DNA of 64,000 nt from Zhongshania sp. R06B22 (GTDB lineage: Bacteria; Pseudomonadota; Gammaproteobacteria; Pseudomonadales; Spongiibacteraceae). A program made the translations under genes and the position numbers. Under the pieces are notes generated by a model, which saw only the letters and a program-made list of their open reading frames with translations, did not search any database and was not told the DNA's origin. Shown here piece by piece: positions 47,184 to 58,564 of this stretch. The stretch is taken from contig NZ_JBFRYB010000001.1 in NCBI RefSeq assembly GCF_040892595.1, forward strand, positions 2,728,001-2,792,000, given 5' to 3'. How positions within the stretch are numbered: position 1 is the first letter of the stretch; the number at the start of each line of letters is the position of its first letter.

Positions 47184-48481
47184 ACCTGCACTTCTATATT
47201 CATACCCAGACCGGCAGCCAAGCTCACAAAATTCGGAAAAGAGGTTGCCACATTATCGCAACCCCGCACTCGAATAGGGTCGCGAGCGCGCAGTGAAGCC
47301 ACCGCAAACGACATTGCAATACGATGATCGTGATGACTTTCTACGGTTGCACCGGTAATTTGTCCGCCCTGAATCACAATGCCATCTTCTGTCGGCACCG
47401 CACTGATGCCCATGGCTTGCAAGCCATCCGCCATCACCTGAATACGATCACTCTCCTTAACCCGCAACTCTTCCGCGCCGGTAAGTACCGTTTGCCCTTC
47501 TGCGCAGGCAGCAGCCACAAACAACACGGGAAACTCATCAATCGCCAAAGGAACTTGGTCTTCTGGAATATTGATACCCTTGAGCTGGGCATGGCATATG
47601 CGGATATCCGCAACCGGTTCACCGCCCACTTCCCGCTCATTAAACACGCGGATATCGCCACCCATGGCGCGCAAAATATTGATCACACCGACTCGGGTAG
47701 GATTAATGCCCACGTGCTCCAAGGTTAAGTCGGCATTCGGGGTAATACTCGCCGCTACCATAAAGAAAGCCGCCGAAGAGATATCAGCGGGAACATCAAT
47801 ATGAATAGCGCTTAATCGACCACCGCCTTTTAGCTTCGCTACCGGACCATCGACCTCAACCTGATAACCAAAGCCACGCAGCATACGCTCACTATGATCA
47901 CGGGTTGGCGCCGGCTCAGTGGTGCTGGTTTCACCATCGGCGTATAAACCTGCTAGCAAAACGCAGGACTTCACCTGAGCACTCGCCATCGGCAACACAT
48001 AATCAATCGCCTTCAAAGATTGACCTCCACGCAGGGTCAACGGCGGACGACCGCCCTCTGCGGTTTCGACCACCGCACCCATTTCTCGCAGCGGCTTGGC
48101 CACACGCTCCATGGGGCGCTTACTCAATGACACATCACCGGTCATCGTCACATCAAATTTTTGCCCCGCCAACAAGCCGGCCAGCAAGCGCATTGAGGTG
48201 CCGGAATTACCAACATACAGTTCGCCGACCGGCGCTTTAAGGCCGTCACGCCCGACACCATGAATAACAACACGACCATTTTCCGGGCCGTCAATTTCCA
48301 CACCCATTGCCCGCAGAGCATTGAGCGTAGACAAGGCGTCATCACCCTCAAGAAAGCCGTCTACGGTAGTCACGCCGTCGGCAATCGCGCCCAACATAAT
48401 AGAGCGATGTGAGATTGATTTGTCGCCAGGAACACGGGCTGTACCGCGCATTTGACCACCGGCTTGCAACAGAAAATCCAC
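47180..48481 (-). CDS. aroA: 3-phosphoshikimate 1-carboxyvinyltransferase (EPSP synthase)
   Basis: The 433-residue enzyme joins shikimate 3-phosphate and PEP in the shikimate pathway. Motifs: [59 protein letters not shown] and VKESDR. GDKS, SAQVK, NPTR and RDHSE are the set used to define class II EPSP synthases, which tend to tolerate glyphosate; residues after GNSGTSMR are LL, not the E. coli PL. The start is GTG at 48481. It is separate from tyrA, whereas Pseudomonas has them fused. Confidence 0.96.
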   Translation of the reverse strand: MDFLLQAGGQMRGTARVPGDKSISHRSIMLGAIADGVTTVDGFLEGDDALSTLNALRAMGVEIDGPENGRVVIHGVGRDGLKAPVGELYVGNSGTSMRLLAGLLAGQKFDVTMTGDVSLSKRPMERVAKPLREMGAVVETAEGGRPPLTLRGGQSLKAIDYVLPMASAQVKSCVLLAGLYADGETSTTEPAPTRDHSERMLRGFGYQVEVDGPVAKLKGGGRLSAIHIDVPADISSAAFFMVAASITPNADLTLEHVGINPTRVGVINILRAMGGDIRVFNEREVGGEPVADIRICHAQLKGINIPEDQVPLAIDEFPVLFVAAACAEGQTVLTGAEELRVKESDRIQVMADGLQAMGISAVPTEDGIVIQGGQITGATVESHHDHRIAMSFAVASLRARDPIRVRGCDNVATSFPNFVSLAAGLGMNIEVQV

Positions 48482-48519
48482 AATAAGAGTCTCTTTAATT
48501 TAATCAGAAGAATAGGAAT

Positions 48520-49416
48520 TTACGATGACGGAGGCTTTTTTTCACGGGTGAGATACTGCCCCAAAAAATGCTCATCACGAGCGTGCTTAGCGCGATCGAA
48601 GCTTGCAAAAATAGTATCCCCGTCACCGTCTGCAATCGCTTTGCGAACCAGATCTAAATGCGAGCTAAATGCATCAATACCTTGCAAGATTGCATCGCGA
48701 TTCGCCAAAGCAATGTCGTGCCACATAGTCGGGTCACTAGACGCAATGCGCGTAAAATCTCGAAAACCGCCCGCCGCAAATTTAAAAATGTCGGCCGCAG
48801 CGCCATTCTGTGCCAGCGCATCCACCAGGGTGTAAGCAAGAACATGGGGAAGATGACTGGTGGCGGCGAGCACAGCATCGTGCTCTGCCACGTCCATACA
48901 AACCACTTCTGCCCCACATGCCTCCCACATTGCTTTAATGAGGGACAAGGCCGAATCAGAAGTATTTGCCAAGGGCGTTAGTATCACCCGATGATCGAGA
49001 AACAAATCGACTGCCGACGCCTCAACGCCACTTTGCTCGGAACCGGCAATGGGATGACCAAGCACAAAATTAGGCGGCACCTGACCAAAAATTTGTTCCG
49101 CCGCTCGCTGAATATTACCTTTCACACTCGCAACATCGGTGACCACCATATTCGGTGTCATCAATGGCGCTAATTCCGCCATAACTTTTTCGGCGATCAA
49201 AGTCGGGGTGGCAATCACCACTACGTCAGCACCGGCAACAGCCTCGGCCATATCAAGCGTGTATGAATCGATTACCCCTAGCTGCAAACCACGGTCAAGT
49301 GATTCAGTGCGCCGCCCCGTGCCGACAACTTCAACAACTGCACCTTGGGCTTTGAGCGCCTTGGCCAATGACCCACCCATTAGGCCCAGGCCGATAATGG
49401 TCAGCTTATTAATCAA
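48520..49416 (-). CDS. tyrA: Prephenate/arogenate dehydrogenase
   Basis: This 298-residue NAD(P)-dependent enzyme leads to tyrosine. The N-terminal Rossmann motif is IIGLGLMGGSLAKAL (7-21); the substrate site includes LGHPIAGSEQSGVEA and SHLPHVLAY. It lacks the chorismate mutase part found in enterobacterial TyrA. The start is TTG at 49416 (AGAGGG upstream) and overlaps the hisC end by 8 bp. It stands between hisC and aroA and is not fused to aroA. Confidence 0.95.
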   Translation of the reverse strand: MINKLTIIGLGLMGGSLAKALKAQGAVVEVVGTGRRTESLDRGLQLGVIDSYTLDMAEAVAGADVVVIATPTLIAEKVMAELAPLMTPNMVVTDVASVKGNIQRAAEQIFGQVPPNFVLGHPIAGSEQSGVEASAVDLFLDHRVILTPLANTSDSALSLIKAMWEACGAEVVCMDVAEHDAVLAATSHLPHVLAYTLVDALAQNGAAADIFKFAAGGFRDFTRIASSDPTMWHDIALANRDAILQGIDAFSSHLDLVRKAIADGDGDTIFASFDRAKHARDEHFLGQYLTREKKPPSS

Positions 49417-50524
49417 AACAGCCCTCTTCTATCAACTTGCGTAGGGCAATAAGGAATCTGGCATTTTCATGTTCCAAACCGATTGAAACCCGCAAATGCT
49501 TCGGCATTTGATAAACGCCGACCGGCCTTACGATAACGCCCTCACGCAAAAGCGCTTGGTAAACAGGCAGAGCATCGCAGGGTAGCTCCACCGCAACAAA
49601 ATTACCTACCGAAGGAATATACGCCAAACCTAGTTCATTAAAGCCAGCGCACAACTGCGCCATACCGGCACTATTCACCTGCTGACTACGGCGTAAATAT
49701 TCGTGATCATCCAGCACCGCAAGCGCGGCTGACATGGCGGGAATATTGACATTAAACGGTGCACGCACGCGGTTTAGCAAATCGGCAATTTCCGGACTAC
49801 TTACCCCATAACCAATCCGCAGTCCGGCCAAGCCATAGGCCTTTGAAAACGTGCGGGTCACTATGACATTGGGGTATTGAGCAAGAAAGCCTAGACCATC
49901 AGGAAAGTCTGCGACCTCGGCGAATTCAACGTAGGCCTCATCCAGCACCACAATGACATGCTCGGGGACCTTAGCTAAAAATGCACTAACAGCGTCGCTA
50001 TCAAGATAATTACCGGTGGGATTATTCGGGTTGGCAATAAAAACCACTTTGGTATCGGGCTCAATAGCCGCTGCCATCGCGACTAGATCGTGCCCCCAGT
50101 TTTTAGCTGGTGTGATAATGGCACGAGCGCCAGCAGCCTGCACCGCAATCGGGTAGACAATAAAAGCGTGTTGCGAAAAAACTGCGGAACTACCCGCACT
50201 TAAAAACGCACGGGCGATTAGATCGAGGACATCATTGGAGCCATTACCAAGCGTAAATTGGTTTTCGGAAACACCCAATTTTGCGGCGAGCTTTTTCTTT
50301 AATTCAAAACCGCTCGCGTCGGGATAAAGGTGCATTTGTTTTAATGCAGTCTGGGCAGCGGCCAACGCCACCGGCGACGGTCCTAGCGGGTTCTCGTTAC
50401 TCGCCAGCTTAACAACACTATCCAAGCCCAGCTCACGCTGCAACTCTTCAATAGGCTTACCGGGCTGATAGGGATGCAAACCCTGAACACCAACATTTGC
50501 CAGCGCAAACACATCACACGTCAC
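49409..50524 (-). CDS. hisC: Histidinol-phosphate/aromatic aminotransferase
   Basis: The 371-residue fold-type I PLP enzyme has the Schiff-base Lys in TRTFSKAYGLAGLRIGYG, with NPNNPTGNYL and VVLDEAYVEF contacting PLP. In this pheA-hisC-tyrA context (HisC2-like in Pseudomonas) it probably transaminates aromatic keto acids, possibly along with histidinol phosphate. The start is GTG at 50524 with GAGG eight bases upstream. It overlaps tyrA by 8 bp. Confidence 0.95.
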   Translation of the reverse strand: MTCDVFALANVGVQGLHPYQPGKPIEELQRELGLDSVVKLASNENPLGPSPVALAAAQTALKQMHLYPDASGFELKKKLAAKLGVSENQFTLGNGSNDVLDLIARAFLSAGSSAVFSQHAFIVYPIAVQAAGARAIITPAKNWGHDLVAMAAAIEPDTKVVFIANPNNPTGNYLDSDAVSAFLAKVPEHVIVVLDEAYVEFAEVADFPDGLGFLAQYPNVIVTRTFSKAYGLAGLRIGYGVSSPEIADLLNRVRAPFNVNIPAMSAALAVLDDHEYLRRSQQVNSAGMAQLCAGFNELGLAYIPSVGNFVAVELPCDALPVYQALLREGVIVRPVGVYQMPKHLRVSIGLEHENARFLIALRKLIEEGCFD

Positions 50525-50557
50525 TTGCTTGCCCTCACTTTAAACCTAAAAACATTA

Positions 50558-51703
50558 CTAAATAGCAGCCTTGGGATAGGAACCCAACACTTTGAACATA
50601 ATAGAATGCTGTTCAATATCATTTAGGATATCAATAATTTTACTATCGTCGCGATGACCTTCAAATTCAATAAAGAAGACATAGGTCCACGGCTCAGTGC
50701 GCGATGGCCGGGTATCAATACGCGTAAGCATCACGTCTGCTTTTTGAAACGGCTCCAGCAACTTAAACAAGGCGCCAGGACGATTACGTGCAGAGACCAC
50801 CAAGGAGGTTTTATCACTGCCGCTGGCAGCCACATCTTCGCGACCAATAATTAAAAAGCGCGTGGTATTATCCGGCTGATCTTCAATATTTGCAGCCAAT
50901 TGCAACAAGTCGTACTGCTGCTCAGCCATATCTCCAGCCACTGCGGCAACACCTTCTTCCTCTGCCGCCATCCGCGCCGCTTCGCCATTGCTGCTAACCG
51001 CTGCGCGCTCCACACCGGGGAAATGTGCATCCAACCACTGACGACTCTGCGCCAATGCTTGCTGATGTGCGCATATACGTGTTATCGGCGTATCTTTACC
51101 GCCTTTAGCCACCAACAAATTCAGACGAATACGTAACTCTAACTCGCCACAAATCTTCAGTGGAGAATTAATAAAGGCGTCTAAGGTATTAGAAACCATG
51201 CCTTCGGTAGAATTCTCTACCGGCACCACACCATAATGGCACTGACCATTGGCAACTTTTGCAAACACTTCATCAATTGATGACTGCGGAACACTAACAA
51301 CAGCGTGGCCAAAATGTTTGAGCGCCGCAGCTTGACTGAACGTACCCAGCGGCCCTAAGTAAGCAACCTCCATTGGCTTTTCTAAGGCCAAGCACGCCGA
51401 CATAATTTCACGAAAAATAAACGCCACCGTGTCATCGGCTAAGGGGCCTTTATTTGCCGCCTTCACTCGAGACAATACCTGCGCTTCACGCTCGGGACGA
51501 TAAAACAATAACTGCTGTGAGCTACTGCTATCAGTATTAGATTCAAACTGCTGCGCCGCGGCAAACTCCCGCAATTTAACCTCGGCGACCTGCTTGGCAC
51601 AGCTGGCGCGACGATTTAGCAGATCGTGAATCTGGGTATCGATGCTGTCGATGCTTTGACGTAAATCATCAAGACTTACCAGCGGCGTGTTGGATTCGCT
51701 CAT
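50558..51703 (-). CDS. pheA: Bifunctional chorismate mutase/prephenate dehydratase
   Basis: The 381-residue protein joins an AroQ chorismate mutase (about 10-100; SLDDLRQSIDSIDTQIHDLL), prephenate dehydratase (about 112-290; VAYLGPLGTFSQAAALKHFG, ENSTEGMVSNTLDAF) and a C-terminal ACT domain (about 300-380; SARNRPGALFKLLEPF, then ESR-type RPSRTEPW) that should bind Phe for feedback. The mutase has an insertion (QQFESNTDSSSSQQL) near 60. The ATG at 51703 lies 4 bp after the serC stop; an upstream TTG at 51727 is less likely. Confidence 0.96.
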   Translation of the reverse strand: MSESNTPLVSLDDLRQSIDSIDTQIHDLLNRRASCAKQVAEVKLREFAAAQQFESNTDSSSSQQLLFYRPEREAQVLSRVKAANKGPLADDTVAFIFREIMSACLALEKPMEVAYLGPLGTFSQAAALKHFGHAVVSVPQSSIDEVFAKVANGQCHYGVVPVENSTEGMVSNTLDAFINSPLKICGELELRIRLNLLVAKGGKDTPITRICAHQQALAQSRQWLDAHFPGVERAAVSSNGEAARMAAEEEGVAAVAGDMAEQQYDLLQLAANIEDQPDNTTRFLIIGREDVAASGSDKTSLVVSARNRPGALFKLLEPFQKADVMLTRIDTRPSRTEPWTYVFFIEFEGHRDDSKIIDILNDIEQHSIMFKVLGSYPKAAI

Positions 51704-51707
51704 AAAC

Positions 51708-52787
51708 TCAGCCGTGTTGTTGGGCAAAATCTTTCATGTAGGCAATCAAGGCATCTACGGCCTCTTCAGGCACCGCGTTATAAACGCTAGCCCGCATACC
51801 ACCCACAGAACGATGACCTTTCAAATTCAGCAGACCAGCTTCTTCTGCACCCGCAAGAAACGTCTTATCCAAACCTGCGTCGGCCAAAACGAAGGGGATA
51901 TTCATCAATGACCTGCTGGCAACTTCTACCGGATTGGTATAAAAACCACTGCCATCAATGTAGCTGTACAATTTTTCGGCTTTGCGGCGGTTAATCACTT
52001 CCATTGCCTCTAGACCACCTTGCGCCTTGAGCCACTTAAATACTAAACCCGCCAAATACCAGGCCCATGTTGGTGGCGTGTTATACATAGAATCGTTATC
52101 GGCAGCCGTTTTGTAGTCCATCATGGTCGGCGTAACCGGACTCGCATTACCCAGCAAATCATTGCGAACAATAACAATAGTTAAACCGGCAGGACCGATA
52201 TTCTTTTGAGCACCGGCGTAGATAACGCCGAATTTGCTCACATCGACAGGCCGCGACAAAATAGTCGATGACATATCGGCAACCAAAGGCACTTTACTTT
52301 CAGGCGTCCAGAAAAACTCAAGACCGCCAATCGTCTCGTTAGGCGTGTAATGCAAATACGCCGCATCTTCGCTTAACTTCCAGCTATCAAAGGCGGGAAT
52401 AGTAGAGAAATTGGTATCTTCAGACGAGGCAACAACATTAACAGTGGCGTAGCGCTTCGCTTCTTTAATCGCTTTTTTTGACCATTCACCAGTGTTGACG
52501 TAATCAACGACCTTGCCCTCACCCATCAGGTTGAGCGGCACAGCTGCAAACTGACTGCTTGCACCACCTTGTAAAAACAAGACTGAGTAGTTGTCGGGAA
52601 TACCCATCAGCTCGCGCAAATCAGCCTCAGCTTGCTTGGCGATACCAACCATTTCATCGGAGCGATGACTCATTTCCATGACCGATACACCACGGCCCTG
52701 CCAATCTAGCAGCTGCTCACTTGCTTCTTTTAATACTGATTCAGGAATTGAAGCCGGGCCTGCACAAAAGTTAAAACGACGCGCCAT
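51708..52787 (-). CDS. serC: Phosphoserine aminotransferase
   Basis: The 359-residue PLP enzyme serves serine and pyridoxal phosphate synthesis. Motifs: FCAGPASIPESVL at the N-terminus, LFLQGGASSQFAAVPLNL, and the PLP Lys in YAGAQKNIGPAG. Length is standard. It starts after the gyrA terminator and leads the serC-pheA-hisC-tyrA-aroA-cmk-rpsA-ihfB series, so a promoter is expected just upstream (52788-52815). Confidence 0.98.
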   Translation of the reverse strand: MARRFNFCAGPASIPESVLKEASEQLLDWQGRGVSVMEMSHRSDEMVGIAKQAEADLRELMGIPDNYSVLFLQGGASSQFAAVPLNLMGEGKVVDYVNTGEWSKKAIKEAKRYATVNVVASSEDTNFSTIPAFDSWKLSEDAAYLHYTPNETIGGLEFFWTPESKVPLVADMSSTILSRPVDVSKFGVIYAGAQKNIGPAGLTIVIVRNDLLGNASPVTPTMMDYKTAADNDSMYNTPPTWAWYLAGLVFKWLKAQGGLEAMEVINRRKAEKLYSYIDGSGFYTNPVEVASRSLMNIPFVLADAGLDKTFLAGAEEAGLLNLKGHRSVGGMRASVYNAVPEEAVDALIAYMKDFAQQHG

Positions 52788-52818
52788 GTTAAATCGCCAC
52801 TCCGAAAGATTAAAAAAT

Positions 52819-52846
52819 AAAAAAACAAACGGCGCCAGCGGCGCCG
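52819..52846 (-). terminator. Terminator of gyrA
   Basis: CGGCGCC and GGCGCCG form a 7-bp GC-only stem with an AGC loop; the minus strand continues GTTTGTTTTTTTATT. It lies 47 bp after the gyrA stop and separates gyrA from serC. Confidence 0.88.
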
Positions 52847-52892
52847 CTACTTATATTGTTTAGCTGTAGATCTCTGAAAAACAGAGCGAGGA

Positions 52893-55550
52893 TTACTCCT
52901 CGCCGCTATCGTCCGCTGGCGCTGCAGCATCATCACCATCAGTGCTTGCAGAGGCTTCGCCGGCAATCACATCTTCTGCTGATGCTGACTCAGCATTTTC
53001 TTCGCCTTCCAACAATTTCTCGTCTTCTTCGTCAACGCGCTGAACGCCCACTAAATGTTCGTCTTCTTTCAAACGAATAACGCGAACACCTTGGGTGTTA
53101 CGACTCAGGATCGACACTTCATCAGTACGCGTCCTTACCAGTGTGCCTTGATCACTGATCAGCATCAGGTCATCACCTTCAAAGACCTGAACAGCCCCGA
53201 CCAATGGACCGTTCCGTTCACTCATGGCCATCGCGATGACACCGCGGTTACCACGACCTTTGGCAGGAAAATCCTCAACCAAAGTGCGCTTACCATAGCC
53301 ATTCTCTGAAACGGTCAGCACCCGACCACCTTCTTGCGGAATGATCATGGAGATTGCACGCTGACCTTCGTCCATACGAATACCGCGCACACCGCGAGCG
53401 GTTCGGCCCATGGCGCGCACGTCCCGCTCTGCAAATCGAGCCGCTTTACCGGCGCTGGTCAGCAGTAAAATATCGTTCTCACCATTGGTTATGGCTGTGC
53501 CAATAAGGACATCGCCCTCATCTAATTCTATTGCTCGCAAACCCACACTGCGCTGGCGAGAAAAGGCTTGCAACGGGGTCTTTTTAACTGTGCCAAAGCC
53601 TGTTGCCATAAAGATGAAAAAGCCTTCGGTGTATTCATTAACCGGCAGAATCGAGGTAATACGTTCATTCGCATCCAAGGGCAATAAATTAACCATTGGC
53701 CGACCGCGAGAATTGCGACCTGCAACCGGAATCTGGTAAGCACGCAGCCAATACACTTTACCGATATTGCTGAAACACAAAATGGTGGTATGGGTATTCA
53801 CCACTAATAAATGTTCAACAAAATCTTCATCTTTCACCGACGTCGCCGACTTACCCATACCACCGCGACGCTGGGCCTGATAGGTGTCCAAAGGCTGCGA
53901 CTTGGCGTAACCACCATTCGAGATAGTGACAACACGATCTTCTTCTGGAATCAAATCTTCGTGATTAAGGTCGAGCTGCGAGGCCACGATTTCACTGCGA
54001 CGTTCGTCGCCGTAATCAGCAACCACTTGCTCAAGCTCTCCGCGGATAACTGCGATAAGAACATCAGGATTCGCCAAAATATTCAGGTATTCAGCGATTT
54101 CCAATAGGCGCTCTTGGTACTCGCCCAATAATTTCTCGTGCTCAAGGCCGGTCAATTTTTGCAAGCGTAAATCTAGAATCGCCTGCACCTGCACTGGCGA
54201 CAGATAATACTTGCCATCGCGCATGCCGTATTGATCTTCAAGCTCATCTGGGCGGCAAGCATTTTCACCTGCGCGCTCTAGCATGCCGGCGACATCACCC
54301 AATTTCCAAGGGCGCGAGATCAAACTCTCCTTGGCTTCCTGAGTGGTTGCCGAGGCTTTAATCATTGTGATGATTTCGTCAATATTGGAAATCGCAATTG
54401 CTAAGCCTTCCAATACGTGACCGCGCTCGCGGGCCTTACGCAGAAGATACACGGTACGACGAGTAACGACTTCACGGCGGTGACGAATAAAATATTCGAT
54501 CAGCTGTTTTAGGTTCAAAATACGCGGCTGGTTATCTACCAAGGCCACAATATTGATGCCAAATACGTTTTGTAGCTGGGTTTGCGCGTACAAATTATTT
54601 AGGATAACTTCGCCGCTTTCACCGCGCTTCATTTCAATCACTACGCGCATACCATCTTTATCAGATTCGTCACGCAGTTCAGAAATACCCTCGATTTTCT
54701 TCTCTTTTACCAGCTCGGCGATTTTCTCAATCAAACGCGCCTTGTTTACCTGGTAAGGCAGCTCGTGGATAAGAATCGTCTCGCGGTGGGTCTTTTCGTC
54801 AACAATCACTTCCGCCCTGGCGCGAATATAAATACGGCCCCGGCCCGTTCTATAAGCTTCAACGATGCCGGCGCGGCCGTTAATAATCGCTGCCGTTGGG
54901 AAATCCGGGCCAGGAATGTGCTCCATCAACTGATCAACAGTAATATCTGGATCATCCAACAAGGCCAAACAACCGCTAATGACTTCGGTCAAATTATGCG
55001 GCGGGATATTCGTCGCCATGCCCACAGCAATACCCGACGAACCATTAATTAATAGCGCGGGAATTTTGGTTGGCATAACCGCGGGTATTTGCTCTGTGCC
55101 GTCGTAGTTAGGCACCCAGTCGACAGTCTCTTTGTCGAGATCGGCAAGAATTTCGTGGGCAATTTTGCGCATACGAATTTCGGTATAACGCATAGCCGCC
55201 GCGTTATCACCATCGATAGAACCAAAGTTACCCTGACCGTCGACCAGCATATAGCGCAAAGAAAAGGGCTGCGCCATCCTAACGATGGTGTCATAGACCG
55301 CAGAGTCACCGTGGGGATGGTATTTACCAATAACATCACCAACCACACGGGCGGATTTCTTATATCCTTTATTCCAGTCATTACCTAGTTCGCTCATAGC
55401 GAACAATACGCGGCGATGAACAGGTTTTAGACCATCTCGGACATCGGGCAGCGCCCGACCTACGATGACGCTCATTGCATAATCAAGGTAGGACTGTTTG
55501 AGCTCGTCCTCGATGTTTACCGGCAGAATCTCTTTAGCTAAATCAGCCAT
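52893..55550 (-). CDS. gyrA: DNA gyrase subunit A
   Basis: The 885-residue subunit introduces negative supercoils with GyrB. The catalytic Tyr is Tyr122 ([10 protein letters not shown]). The quinolone-resistance region reads [11 protein letters not shown], with Ser83 and Asp87 in E. coli numbering, i.e. the sensitive residues. The C-terminal beta-pinwheel starts with the GyrA box QRRGGMGK (about residue 560); the final 45 residues are acidic and Ala-rich, as usual. mtaD is divergent 272 bp away. Confidence 0.99.
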   Translation of the reverse strand: MADLAKEILPVNIEDELKQSYLDYAMSVIVGRALPDVRDGLKPVHRRVLFAMSELGNDWNKGYKKSARVVGDVIGKYHPHGDSAVYDTIVRMAQPFSLRYMLVDGQGNFGSIDGDNAAAMRYTEIRMRKIAHEILADLDKETVDWVPNYDGTEQIPAVMPTKIPALLINGSSGIAVGMATNIPPHNLTEVISGCLALLDDPDITVDQLMEHIPGPDFPTAAIINGRAGIVEAYRTGRGRIYIRARAEVIVDEKTHRETILIHELPYQVNKARLIEKIAELVKEKKIEGISELRDESDKDGMRVVIEMKRGESGEVILNNLYAQTQLQNVFGINIVALVDNQPRILNLKQLIEYFIRHRREVVTRRTVYLLRKARERGHVLEGLAIAISNIDEIITMIKASATTQEAKESLISRPWKLGDVAGMLERAGENACRPDELEDQYGMRDGKYYLSPVQVQAILDLRLQKLTGLEHEKLLGEYQERLLEIAEYLNILANPDVLIAVIRGELEQVVADYGDERRSEIVASQLDLNHEDLIPEEDRVVTISNGGYAKSQPLDTYQAQRRGGMGKSATSVKDEDFVEHLLVVNTHTTILCFSNIGKVYWLRAYQIPVAGRNSRGRPMVNLLPLDANERITSILPVNEYTEGFFIFMATGFGTVKKTPLQAFSRQRSVGLRAIELDEGDVLIGTAITNGENDILLLTSAGKAARFAERDVRAMGRTARGVRGIRMDEGQRAISMIIPQEGGRVLTVSENGYGKRTLVEDFPAKGRGNRGVIAMAMSERNGPLVGAVQVFEGDDLMLISDQGTLVRTRTDEVSILSRNTQGVRVIRLKEDEHLVGVQRVDEEDEKLLEGEENAESASAEDVIAGEASASTDGDDAAAPADDSGEE

Positions 55551-55687
55551 GAACGGGGTAATTCCTTATTATGGATAGTCGTTACGCGGCAGTGTCGCCT
55601 CGAAATCGGCCTTATCCGGTATTTAACTGACCACTACTACCGTCTCCGCTGACGGCGCAGCTAGTCTAGGCGGAAAATAAAGGGGCG

Positions 55688-55695
55688 ATCATAGC
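55688..55695 (-). promoter_or_regulatory. Candidate extended -10 promoter of gyrA
   Basis: On the minus strand TGCTATGAT is an extended -10 (TGn plus TATGAT) about 137 bp upstream of the gyrA start. I see no good -35, which fits the extended type. Supercoiling control is possible but not visible. Confidence 0.4.
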
Positions 55696-55822
55696 ATAAA
55701 TCCAAAGCCTGTAGACAGCTCAAAATCGCCGCAAATCAATGTGCTAAGGCAAGAAATCAACCCACAGGGGCCTCGTTAACAGGTATACTTCCGGCTTTGC
55801 GTAAACAGATACGGACAGCCCC

Positions 55823-57151
55823 ATGCCTGCCCAAAGCCAACACCCCGTCGACACCCTAATATTTGCTCGTTGGATTATTCCTGTCGCGCCCAACTGCACG
55901 CCGCTTACAGAGCATGCCCTAGCCATTCGCAACGGCGAAATTTGCGCCCTATTACCGGCAGCTGAGGCTGAGCATTTAGAGGCCAAGGAGATTCTGCGAC
56001 TAAACAACCATGTGCTTATGCCGGGACTTATTAACGCCCACGGTCACGCTGCAATGAGTTTGTTTCGCGGTATGGCCGATGACAAAGCGTTATATACTTG
56101 GCTGAATGACCATATCTGGCCGGCGGAAGGCCGCTGGGTAGACGCCGCCTTTGTCCGCGACGGCTGCGAACTCGCCATTGCCGAAATGCTCCGCAGTGGC
56201 ACTACCACATTTAGCGATATGTACTTTTTTCCTGAGGCCGCCGCCACGGTCATCCGTAAAGCCGGCATTCGCGCCCAACTCAGCTTTCCTATATTCGACT
56301 TCCCCTGCGCTTGGGGCAGCGGCCCTGACGACTATTTGCGCAAAGGTCTTGCCCTGCGAGATGAGCTTAAGCACAGCAAGTTAATCACCGTCGCTTTTGG
56401 GCCTCACGCCCCCTATACCGTCGGCGATGACACCATGCAGCGCGTGGCCACCCTCGCCGCCGAAGCCGATGCCGCCATTCAGATTCATCTGCACGAAACC
56501 CAACAAGAAATCGACGATGCCGTCGCCCAGACGGGCAAGCGGCCAATACAGCGTTTGGCTGAACTCGGTTTATTGGGGCCTAAAACACAATGTGTGCATC
56601 TTGCAGCACTAAATGATGAAGATATAAAGACCCTTGCTAGTTACGGCTGCCATGCGGTGCATTGCCCAGAATCTAATATGAAGTTAGCCAGCGGCTTTTC
56701 GCCTGTTGAAAAAATGCGCAAGGCCGGTATTAACATCGCGATTGGCAGCGATGGCGCCGCCAGCAATAACGATCTCGACCTATTCAGTGAAATGCGCAGC
56801 GCGGCGCTCTTGGGCAAGATCGTTGCTGGCGATGCCTGCGCACTACCCGACCACTACGCACTCACTATGGCTACATTAAATGGCGCAAAAGCCCTAGGCA
56901 TTGACCATCTAGTGGGCAGTTTGGAAGTTGGCAAGCAGGCCGATCTGATCGCCGTCGACTTGTCAGACGTAGAACAACAACCGGTTTACAACCCGGTATC
57001 ACAACTGGTCTACACCAATATCAGCCGTCAAGTTCGCTATAGCTGGATAATGGGCCGCAAGGTGCTGGATAATGGCGAACTGACCACGCTAGACCGCCGA
57101 GACATTATTGCTCGCGCAGAAATCTGGCGTTCAAGAATTAGCGGAGAATAA
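55823..57151 (+). CDS. mtaD: 5-methylthioadenosine/S-adenosylhomocysteine deaminase
   Basis: The 442-residue amidohydrolase deaminates adenosine-like substrates such as methylthioadenosine. Metal ligands sit in [29 protein letters not shown] and [25 protein letters not shown] is also typical. It precedes ubiG with one base between, the order found in Pseudomonas (mtaD-ubiG-gph-yciK). An SD-like element is weak (ACGGACAGCCCC). Confidence 0.95.
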   Translation: MPAQSQHPVDTLIFARWIIPVAPNCTPLTEHALAIRNGEICALLPAAEAEHLEAKEILRLNNHVLMPGLINAHGHAAMSLFRGMADDKALYTWLNDHIWPAEGRWVDAAFVRDGCELAIAEMLRSGTTTFSDMYFFPEAAATVIRKAGIRAQLSFPIFDFPCAWGSGPDDYLRKGLALRDELKHSKLITVAFGPHAPYTVGDDTMQRVATLAAEADAAIQIHLHETQQEIDDAVAQTGKRPIQRLAELGLLGPKTQCVHLAALNDEDIKTLASYGCHAVHCPESNMKLASGFSPVEKMRKAGINIAIGSDGAASNNDLDLFSEMRSAALLGKIVAGDACALPDHYALTMATLNGAKALGIDHLVGSLEVGKQADLIAVDLSDVEQQPVYNPVSQLVYTNISRQVRYSWIMGRKVLDNGELTTLDRRDIIARAEIWRSRISGE

Positions 57152-57152
57152 A

Positions 57153-57884
57153 ATGCAGCAAGCAGAATCGCAGAAGCCCAATAGAAATAATGTTGATCCG
57201 GCAGAAATCGCCAAATTTGAAGAGTTGGCCCATCGCTGGTGGGATCGCAATAGTGACTTCAAACCCCTGCACGACATCAACCCACTGCGTGTAAATTATA
57301 TAGACGGACGCTCACCGCTGGCGGAACGCAGTGTGGCAGATATTGGCTGCGGCGGCGGCATTTTGTCGGAAGCTATGTTTCAGCGCGGCGCCAGTGTCAA
57401 AGGCATCGACATGGGCGAAGCCCCGCTCAGCGTCGCCCGCCTGCATCAGCTAGAGTCCGGCGCGAAAGTTGAGTACGTTCAAACTACCGCCGAAGAACTT
57501 GCAGAAGAGGAAGCCGGGACCTATGACATCGTAACCTGCTTGGAAATGCTGGAACACGTCCCGGACCCCTCCTCTGTCATTCGCGCCTGCGCGGCATTGT
57601 GTAAGCCAGGTGGCGACCTTTATTTCTCGACCATTAACCGCAACCCCAAAGCCTTTGTTTTTGCGATAGTCGGCGCCGAATATTTACTCAAAATGCTTCC
57701 AAAAGGCACGCATGACTTTAGCCGCTTTATTCGGCCCGCTGAATTAGGCACTTGGATTCGTGATGCCGGCCTACAGATGCAACATATGACCGGTCTGACC
57801 TACAACCCATTACTCCGCCAATATCGCTTAAACGACAACGACGTTGACGTAAATTATATGATTCACGTGAAGAAGCCGCTCTGA
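57153..57884 (+). CDS. ubiG: Ubiquinone biosynthesis O-methyltransferase
   Basis: The 243-residue SAM-dependent enzyme performs both O-methylations in ubiquinone synthesis. Motifs: [20 protein letters not shown], the SAM site [15 protein letters not shown], then [20 protein letters not shown] at 57153 is chosen, with GGAG seven bases upstream; an upstream in-frame start (57108) would overlap mtaD. The stop overlaps the gph start by one base. Confidence 0.98.
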   Translation: MQQAESQKPNRNNVDPAEIAKFEELAHRWWDRNSDFKPLHDINPLRVNYIDGRSPLAERSVADIGCGGGILSEAMFQRGASVKGIDMGEAPLSVARLHQLESGAKVEYVQTTAEELAEEEAGTYDIVTCLEMLEHVPDPSSVIRACAALCKPGGDLYFSTINRNPKAFVFAIVGAEYLLKMLPKGTHDFSRFIRPAELGTWIRDAGLQMQHMTGLTYNPLLRQYRLNDNDVDVNYMIHVKKPL

Positions 57885-58549
57885 TGCTACACGCAGTATT
57901 ATTTGACCTAGACGGCACCCTGCTAGATACCGCCGCAGACTTCACCGCCGTGTTAAACGGCATGCTCGACGAACACAAGCGTCCGCAGCAAAGCTACGAC
58001 GCCGTGCGTCAAAGCGTTTCCGACGGCGCCCGCGCGGTGCTTGGCCTAGGCTTTGATCAAGCCCAAGAAAGCGATGATTTTGCCCTGTTACTGAGTGAAT
58101 TTCTCGATCGCTATCTCGCCCGGCTATCGATAAGCACCACTCTATTTCCCGGTATGGCAGAGGTACTGACCCATATTGAGTCACTAAATTTGAAGTGGGG
58201 GATCGTCACCAATAAACCCTCGCGCTATACCGAACCCTTGCTGGCTGCCATGCAATTATCGACGCGCTGCGGAACGGCTATTTGCCCAGATCATGTAAAA
58301 CATCGCAAACCCCATCCAGAACCTATTTATTTGGCCTGCAAAGAGCTCGACTGCCTGCCAGCGAACACCCTCTACGTGGGTGATCACAAGCGCGACATCG
58401 ACGCCGGCCACAACGCGAGTATGCGCACTGTTGCCTGCCGCTACGGCTACATTTCCCATGACGATAGCGCCGACAATTGGGGCGCCACTTATATAGTCGA
58501 CACCCCAGCCGACCTCATTCCACTGATCAGCCAATTACAACAGTCATAA
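57884..58549 (+). CDS. gph: Phosphoglycolate phosphatase (HAD superfamily)
   Basis: This 221-residue HAD hydrolase has motif I VLFDLDGTLLDTAADF, motif II IVTNKPSRYTEPLL, the motif III Lys in KHRKPHPEPI, and motif IV VGDHKRDIDAGHNA. In ubiG-linked members the gene is annotated MupP or Gph; MupP removes phosphate from MurNAc 6-phosphate in peptidoglycan recycling in Pseudomonas and is an alternative. The operon context (mtaD-ubiG-gph-yciK) favours that MupP-type ortholog. Substrate is therefore uncertain. Confidence 0.92.
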   Translation: MLHAVLFDLDGTLLDTAADFTAVLNGMLDEHKRPQQSYDAVRQSVSDGARAVLGLGFDQAQESDDFALLLSEFLDRYLARLSISTTLFPGMAEVLTHIESLNLKWGIVTNKPSRYTEPLLAAMQLSTRCGTAICPDHVKHRKPHPEPIYLACKELDCLPANTLYVGDHKRDIDAGHNASMRTVACRYGYISHDDSADNWGATYIVDTPADLIPLISQLQQS

Positions 58550-58564
58550 ACCCGAGGATTCTAC

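Noticed and set aside
47180..49416. tyrA-aroA fusion as in Pseudomonas
   Set aside because: tyrA has its own stop at 48520 and aroA its own start at 48481, with 38 bp between; no frameshift signature.
52893..55550. Quinolone-resistance substitution in gyrA
   Set aside because: Positions 83 and 87 are Ser and Asp, the sensitive residues.
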